10,912 bases of DNA from an uncultured Chloroflexota bacterium (GTDB taxonomy: Bacteria; Chloroflexota; Limnocylindria; Limnocylindrales; Limnocylindraceae): positions 1 to 10,912 of the forward strand of contig CAIZYO010000210.1 in the NCBI GenBank assembly GCA_903937225.1. Reading direction: 5' to 3'. A program made the translations under genes and the position numbers. Below the pieces are notes generated by a model. The model was not told the DNA's origin, made no database searches, and worked only from the letters and a program-made list of their open reading frames with translations. Below, piece by piece: positions 7,270 to 10,912 of this stretch. Within the stretch, counting starts at the first letter, position 1, and each line of letters starts with the position of its first letter.

Positions 7270-8539
7270 ACTCCCACCAAGCGTGACGCCTGGTATTGGA
7301 GCGAGACTTCGCGATGCACGTGAAGCTCGCGGATTGACCTTTGATGCGGTTGCAGCCGAGCTGCGGATCCGCCCGGTCATCCTTGCCGCGATGGAGCGCG
7401 AGGACCATGCGGCGCTGCCAGAGCGCGTCTATCTTCTTGGGCTCCTCCGAACGTACGCGCGCCACCTTGGGCTTGACCCTGCAGCGGTGTCGGCCGCATG
7501 GGGCGGCGAGGTGCCATCGAGTGCAACTAGCGAGCCAGTGTCTCCCACGTGGGGAGGGGTGAAGGAGGGAGGAGCGGCATCAAACGGACTTCGCGCAGCT
7601 CTGCGGAGCCTCTTCGGACTCGGGATCGTTGGCCTCGGTGTTCTCGCGGCAACAGCATTTCTTGTAATTCAGTTGATTAGATTCGCCAGCCCCCCAGGTC
7701 TCAGTGTGGTGAGCCCAGCCGAAGAGGTCCTGACTCTCTCTGCCGAGACGCGAGTGGCGGTGATTCGTGGAACTGCTGGCGCAGGGACAATCATCTTGAT
7801 TGAGAGCGGAGTGGGCGACTCGGTTACCACCGAAGCCGATCCCTCAGGGATCTGGAGTGTTGAGGTTCCTCTGGGCGGAGGGCGCAACGAAGTGGACATC
7901 AGCGCCCTTGACCCCGCTACGGGCTCCTCGAGCGGAGGAGCGGTGCGACGCGTGTTCATCGTCAATCTTCCGGTCAGTGATGCGCCTCGCCTCGATCTAA
8001 CGAGCCCTACGGCAGGGCTGCGCGTGAGCGGCGGTGCCGTCCCAGTGGCCTTGACGTCCGATCCGAACTCGATCGTGAACGTGGCCGCCACCGATGCAAG
8101 CGGCGAAGAGGTCGTGGCCGCCTTCACCGCCAACAGCAGCGGCGCTATCCAGGGTGACCTCTCACTTCCGGCAGGCTCTTGGAGCATCAGGTTCCAGGCA
8201 ACTGGTCCGAATGGGACGGTGAGCGAGGTGCTTCGTGAAGTGGAGGTTGTCTTTGCAGGCGTGACGGTCACCGTGAGCGGGAGTGGTAGCGGGACGTGGA
8301 TTCGTGTCTGGACCGATGGTGCGATCGATTCGACCGTTGGACCCACGGGCATCACGCTCCGCGACGGCGAGAGTCGCACCCTCAGGGGAGACACTGCCAT
8401 TGATATCCGCTTCGGCAATCCACGCGGCGCCGCTGTCACGCTCAACGGCCGTATGCTTGATGCACTAGGGGCGGCAGGCGTCCCTGAGAGCTGGAGCTTC
8501 CGAAGCGACGGACGCGTCCTTGGCTCAACCCGAAAGTAG
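7253..8539 (+). CDS. RodZ-like membrane protein: HTH, TM, two beta domains, RodZ C-terminal domain
   Basis: RodZ proteins link cytoplasmic cell-shape machinery to the outside of the membrane. The 428-residue product has a cytoplasmic helix-turn-helix of the RodZ type at about 14-82 (GARLRDAREARGLTFDAVA, LLGLLRTYARHLGLDP). A Ser/Pro/Gly linker, a single membrane helix near 119-143 and two similar beta-rich segments (about 149-240 and 245-334, each with SPxxG/E and a Gly-Trp-type turn) follow. The end, about 337-420, resembles the RodZ C-terminal domain (TWIRVWTDG, FGNPRGAAVTLNGR). ATG 7253 gives a 17-nt overlap with ftsK. GTG 7244 and GTG 7283 are alternatives, and none has a strong ribosome binding site. 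The same frame runs open farther upstream to 7166, but that part is a shadow of ftsK. Lying after ftsK, as in several Gram-positive genomes, supports a division or shape role. The symbol is withheld because the middle differs from classical RodZ. Confidence 0.83.
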   Translation: MNEASELPPSVTPGIGARLRDAREARGLTFDAVAAELRIRPVILAAMEREDHAALPERVYLLGLLRTYARHLGLDPAAVSAAWGGEVPSSATSEPVSPTWGGVKEGGAASNGLRAALRSLFGLGIVGLGVLAATAFLVIQLIRFASPPGLSVVSPAEEVLTLSAETRVAVIRGTAGAGTIILIESGVGDSVTTEADPSGIWSVEVPLGGGRNEVDISALDPATGSSSGGAVRRVFIVNLPVSDAPRLDLTSPTAGLRVSGGAVPVALTSDPNSIVNVAATDASGEEVVAAFTANSSGAIQGDLSLPAGSWSIRFQATGPNGTVSEVLREVEVVFAGVTVTVSGSGSGTWIRVWTDGAIDSTVGPTGITLRDGESRTLRGDTAIDIRFGNPRGAAVTLNGRMLDALGAAGVPESWSFRSDGRVLGSTRK

Positions 8540-8543
8540 GAGG
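8538..8543 (+). promoter_or_regulatory. Ribosome binding site of yajQ overlapping the rodZ-like stop
   Basis: AGGAGG is a perfect Shine-Dalgarno core 5 nt before ATG 8549. Its first two bases are the last two bases of the TAG stop of the upstream gene. A ribosome terminating there sits on the next start signal, so translation of the two genes is probably coupled. Confidence 0.85.
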
Positions 8544-8548
8544 TAACG

Positions 8549-9040
8549 ATGCCAGCAGACAACTCGTTTGATGTGGTCTCTAATTTTGACCGCCAGGAGA
8601 TGAAGAATGCGCTTGATCAGACCCGACGCGAAGTGGCCACGCGATACGACTTCCGTGGGGCAACGGCCGAGATCGAGGAGGAGAAGGAAGAGCTGGTCAT
8701 CAGAGTTGACGGCGAGCTACGGCTGAAGGCTCTCCGCGACATCCTTGAATCAAAGGCGGTGAAGCGGGGGATCGACTTGCGCACCTTCGGCTGGGGGAAG
8801 CCAGAGGCTGCGGGGAGCGAGACACTCCGGATTCACGTGAAACTTCGCAGCGGGTTGGATGATCCAACGGCAAAAAAGATCACCAAGGCGATTCGTGACA
8901 CCTTCCCGAAGGTAAAGACGCAGATTCAAGGTGAGGCTGTCCGTGTGACAGGGAAATCACGCGACGAACTCCAGGCGGTGATTGACTACTTGCGCACCAT
9001 GGAGGTCGATCGGCCCCTCCAGTTCGAAAACTACCGCTGA
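8549..9040 (+). CDS. yajQ: YajQ family nucleotide-binding protein
   Basis: YajQ proteins are small cytoplasmic nucleotide-binding proteins with two RNA-recognition-like folds. A Xanthomonas member has been reported to bind cyclic di-GMP and act with a transcription factor, but the role in most bacteria is unclear. The 163-residue product matches the usual family length over its whole span. It has the N-terminal SFDVVSNFDRQEMKNALDQ, then RYDFRGATAEIE, the central RGIDLRTFGWGKPE and the C-terminal DELQAVIDYLR followed by PLQFENYR. No deletions or odd residues are seen. It begins 9 nt after the rodZ-like stop with a perfect ribosome binding site. The Mur ligase follows 9 nt after its TGA. Confidence 0.96.
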   Translation: MPADNSFDVVSNFDRQEMKNALDQTRREVATRYDFRGATAEIEEEKEELVIRVDGELRLKALRDILESKAVKRGIDLRTFGWGKPEAAGSETLRIHVKLRSGLDDPTAKKITKAIRDTFPKVKTQIQGEAVRVTGKSRDELQAVIDYLRTMEVDRPLQFENYR

Positions 9041-9043
9041 GGT
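9038..9043 (+). promoter_or_regulatory. Ribosome binding site of the Mur ligase overlapping the yajQ stop
   Basis: TGAGGT contains both the TGA stop of yajQ and a GAGGT Shine-Dalgarno core 6 nt before GTG 9050. It supports GTG 9050 as the start and suggests translational coupling, as at the preceding junction. Confidence 0.75.
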
Positions 9044-9049
9044 GCCCTG

Positions 9050-10591
9050 GTGACTCGCCGGATCGATGAGATCGGCGCGGGACTGGCCCCCGCACGGCGA
9101 GGCGCTCCGCTCTCCCTGCCGCTCCGACTTCATGTGGTTGGCGTCGGGGGGACGGCTGCAACAGCCGCCGCCCTCCATGCCGCCTCCCTTGGCGTTCAGG
9201 TCACTGGGTACGACCGTGAGCTCTCACCTGACACGGCGCGGATGCTCACGGCGGCAGGGGTCAGGATCTGCGCTGAAGAGGATCTCGACGCGGTCCGAAG
9301 TGCGAACATCGTAGCGGCATCAAAGGCGATCACGAGCACGCAACCGGACCACCCTCAGCTCAAGGCAGCGCGAGAGGCCGGCCTGGCGATCGTTTCCGTT
9401 CAGCAGGTGATCGCAGATGCCGCTGCCACGCGCGGTGGTGCCCTTCTGGGAGTCGCTGGGACGCATGGGAAGACCACGTCCACTGGATGGCTCCTCGCTG
9501 CGCTCCGAGCCTCTGGGCGTGATCCATCGGCCTTTGTCGGCGGCCCCCTCGCAGAGGGGGAGGGGAGCCCTGCAGGGGCGCCCATCCATCTCGGCACCGA
9601 GCCTGGCTTCATTGTGGAAGCGGACGAATACGGCGGCAATTTTGACCCGTACCTGGCTGATGGAGCCCTCATCCTCAACGCTGATTGGGACCACCCAGAC
9701 ATTTTCGCGGACCGCACAGCCGTCGTTCGAACCTTCGTTGATTGGGCGACTCCGATTCTTGAGCGGGGGGCCCTTGTCGTGAATGTTGCCGATCTCGGTG
9801 GATCCGAGGTTGCAGCTGCGCTCCGTGGCCGCGACCACGGGAATCTCCTCACCTACGCTGTCCGTTCACACAGACGCGCAGAGACAGGCGCCGCGGAGCA
9901 CGCCGACGTCATCGCTGAGCTCGTTGAGTCTGGGGAGGGGAGGGTCGCTCTTCGAAACCTCACCTTGAGCCCAGGTGCAGAGAGTCTCGCCCCAGCTGCA
10001 AAAGGGTTGCTCGGCCTCGAGCTTCCGATCGGTCTCCTAGGGGCTCACAACGCCGCGAATGCGCTGGGGGTCGCGCTGCTTGCGGCATCAACCGGAGGGA
10101 GCCCAGAAGGCATCCGCAGTGCCCTTGCAACCTTCCCTGGGGTCGGTCGGCGGATGGAGGTCCGCTATGAGCGTGGTGGGATTACGATCCTGGACGACTA
10201 CGGGCACCATCCCACCGCCATCGACGCGACAATCTCAACCGTTCGACTTCGCTACCCAGGTCGCCCGCTCGTGCTCGCGATTGAACCGCTGACATACCAC
10301 CGCACCGCAGCCCTCCTCGAGCCGATCGCACACTCGTGTGCCGCCGCAGATCGCGTATTCGTTGCCGACATCTTCGCGGTGCGCGATACCGACCTCTCGA
10401 TCACAAACTCCGCGGCGCTCGCTGCGGCGATTGACCGCCGCGGGGTACCAGCAGAGGCTCCCGGGTCCGTTGAAGCTACCGCTGACCGGATTGCTGACAC
10501 GCTTCCTGCTGGTGCTGTCGTGCTGGTGATGGGGGGTGGGCGCTCGACCGAGCTCGCCACCCGCCTCGCGAAGGCTCTCGAGGGCCGCTAG
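9050..10591 (+). CDS. murC: Mur ligase of the MurC/Mpl type (probable UDP-N-acetylmuramate--L-alanine ligase)
   Basis: MurC adds L-alanine to UDP-N-acetylmuramate using ATP, the first peptide step of peptidoglycan precursor synthesis in the cytoplasm. Mpl instead reattaches recycled tripeptide. The 513-residue product has all three Mur domains. A Rossmann-like UDP-binding part starts at HVVGVGGTAATAA (28-40), and the ATP loop GTHGKTT is at 137-143. The acidic metal-binding EADEY is at 190-194, followed by ILNADWDHPDIF. The C-terminal domain has FPGVGRRMEV and DDYGHHPTAIDATI. GTHGKTT and DDYGHHPT fit MurC, while EADEY and LNxDxDHxDIF recall Mpl. The usual GGxGMS of MurC and the QPH.Y.RT element are changed here (GGTAAT, EPLTYHRT). 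MurC is the best single call, but Mpl or a divergent paralogue is possible. GTG 9050 follows a good ribosome binding site. Its TAG overlaps the stop of the converging gene. Confidence 0.75.
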   Translation: MTRRIDEIGAGLAPARRGAPLSLPLRLHVVGVGGTAATAAALHAASLGVQVTGYDRELSPDTARMLTAAGVRICAEEDLDAVRSANIVAASKAITSTQPDHPQLKAAREAGLAIVSVQQVIADAAATRGGALLGVAGTHGKTTSTGWLLAALRASGRDPSAFVGGPLAEGEGSPAGAPIHLGTEPGFIVEADEYGGNFDPYLADGALILNADWDHPDIFADRTAVVRTFVDWATPILERGALVVNVADLGGSEVAAALRGRDHGNLLTYAVRSHRRAETGAAEHADVIAELVESGEGRVALRNLTLSPGAESLAPAAKGLLGLELPIGLLGAHNAANALGVALLAASTGGSPEGIRSALATFPGVGRRMEVRYERGGITILDDYGHHPTAIDATISTVRLRYPGRPLVLAIEPLTYHRTAALLEPIAHSCAAADRVFVADIFAVRDTDLSITNSAALAAAIDRRGVPAEAPGSVEATADRIADTLPAGAVVLVMGGGRSTELATRLAKALEGR

Positions 10592-10833
10592 CTCCCTTCA
10601 GGGCCACCTGCGTACTGATCAGGCTTCGGTGGCTCGCTACCGGCAAGACGAGCTGCGTGCTCTTGCGCGGTAGGACTCATTGGGCGGGCGAAGAGCGGGT
10701 GGCCCTCAGAGGTTAGGCAACGTCCCGAAGCAAGGTCCCACTGCCAGCCGTGAATGCTGCAGGTAAACGTCTCGCCGTCCTCCGACCCGAATCGTGCGAG
10801 GTCCGCCTTCATGTGCGGGCAACGGCGCTGCAC
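10588..10833 (-). CDS. Rieske [2Fe-2S] domain protein, C-terminal part (probably broken or partial)
   Basis: The frame encodes a Rieske cluster-binding module with RRCPHMKADL and TCSIHGWQWDLASGRCLTS. The spacing is C-x-H, 17 residues, C-x2-H, so both Cys-His ligand pairs are intact. The module would pass electrons to a partner domain or oxygenase. GTG 10833 is the only start-like codon downstream of an in-frame TAG. It falls within the first conserved beta-strand (GTFEVGGWQ is encoded just before it), so it is probably not a genuine start. The arrangement resembles the C-terminal Rieske domain of larger MBL-fold/Rieske proteins, the group that includes mycobacterial UDP-MurNAc hydroxylase. 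That family link is inference. The rest of the gene would lie beyond the right edge. It converges on the Mur ligase, sharing CTAG as stop codons. Confidence 0.7.
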   Translation of the reverse strand: MQRRCPHMKADLARFGSEDGETFTCSIHGWQWDLASGRCLTSEGHPLFARPMSPTAQEHAARLAGSEPPKPDQYAGGPEGS

Positions 10834-10875
10834 CTGCCAGCCACCGACTTCAAAGGTTCCCTCTGTGGGGCCATT

Positions 10876-10911
10876 CTATGCGTAGAACCCCTCCGCGTAT
10901 TGGATCCGTGC
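10876..10911 (-). pseudogene. In-frame TAG and upstream coding-like remnant of the Rieske gene
   Basis: Reading the Rieske frame upstream gives a TAG at 10878-10876. Before it are protein-like codons ARIQYAEGFYA that stay open to the window edge. After it comes NGPTEGTFEVGGWQ, leading into the Rieske motif with no ATG, GTG or TTG before GTG 10833. The other two frames are less protein-like. A single C-to-T change in a CAG codon (giving FYAQNGPTEG) would explain it. A pseudogene, a population variant or a sequence error at the edge are all possible. Confidence 0.5.
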
Positions 10912-10912
10912 C

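Noticed and set aside
7923..7941. Perfect 7-bp stem with a 5-nt loop (GCTCCTC/GAGGAGC) inside the rodZ-like gene
   Set aside because: It encodes a Ser/Gly-rich linker, has no T run after it, and lies mid-gene. A terminator role is not supported and GC-rich repeats make it likely by chance.
7669..8562. 297-codon open frame on the minus strand opposite the rodZ-like gene
   Set aside because: Its translation is rich in Ser, Thr, Pro and Arg with no recognisable motif, and it lies fully opposite a gene with clear domains. High GC content makes such shadow frames common.
10876..10878. TAG recoded as an amino acid throughout this organism
   Set aside because: TAG terminates the rodZ-like gene (8537-8539) and the Mur ligase (10589-10591) exactly where the families end, so a general recoding is unlikely.

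Overview
This is a gene-dense bacterial chromosome segment of moderately high GC content. It looks like core housekeeping DNA, and I see no phage, transposon, CRISPR or tRNA/rRNA signal. Eight genes cover almost the whole window, seven on the plus strand and one on the minus strand at the right end. The only real intergenic gap is about 80 bp, between pnp and asd, so there is no gene-free stretch above 300 bases. The gene set is RNase J with an extended N-terminus, family 4 Fe-S uracil-DNA glycosylase, a RodZ-like protein directly after FtsK, YajQ, and a Rieske domain of the type often fused to an MBL-fold domain. With the GC content and frequent GTG starts, this suggests a free-living Chloroflexota- or Actinobacteriota-like lineage. 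That placement is inference and cannot be settled from this window.

Layout, left to right. Positions 3-1322 hold the C-terminal two thirds of polynucleotide phosphorylase (pnp), whose 5' end lies off the window. A strong 15-bp hairpin follows at 1357-1390. It abuts a TATACT hexamer placed so that transcription would begin at or next to the asd start codon, suggesting a leaderless asd mRNA. From asd onward six tightly packed plus-strand genes follow: asd (aspartate-semialdehyde dehydrogenase), a family 4 uracil-DNA glycosylase, rnj (RNase J), ftsK, a rodZ-like gene, yajQ, and last a MurC/Mpl-type Mur ligase, making seven genes in the run. Junctions are overlaps of 4 to 17 nt or gaps of 1 to 9 nt, so one transcription unit is likely.

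The Mur ligase and a minus-strand Rieske [2Fe-2S] gene converge and share the tetranucleotide CTAG as their two stop codons. The Rieske frame appears to be interrupted by an in-frame TAG near the right edge.

Functionally the run mixes RNA decay (PNPase, RNase J), cell wall and division (Asd as the route to diaminopimelate or lysine precursors, Mur ligase, RodZ-like protein, FtsK), DNA repair (UDG) and possible nucleotide signalling (YajQ). I found no convincing undescribed multi-gene system. The most interesting points are the interrupted Rieske gene, the hairpin/-10/leaderless junction before asd, the MurC/Mpl-intermediate ligase, the RodZ-like protein with two extra beta domains, and the disordered PQGR-repeat tail of RNase J.
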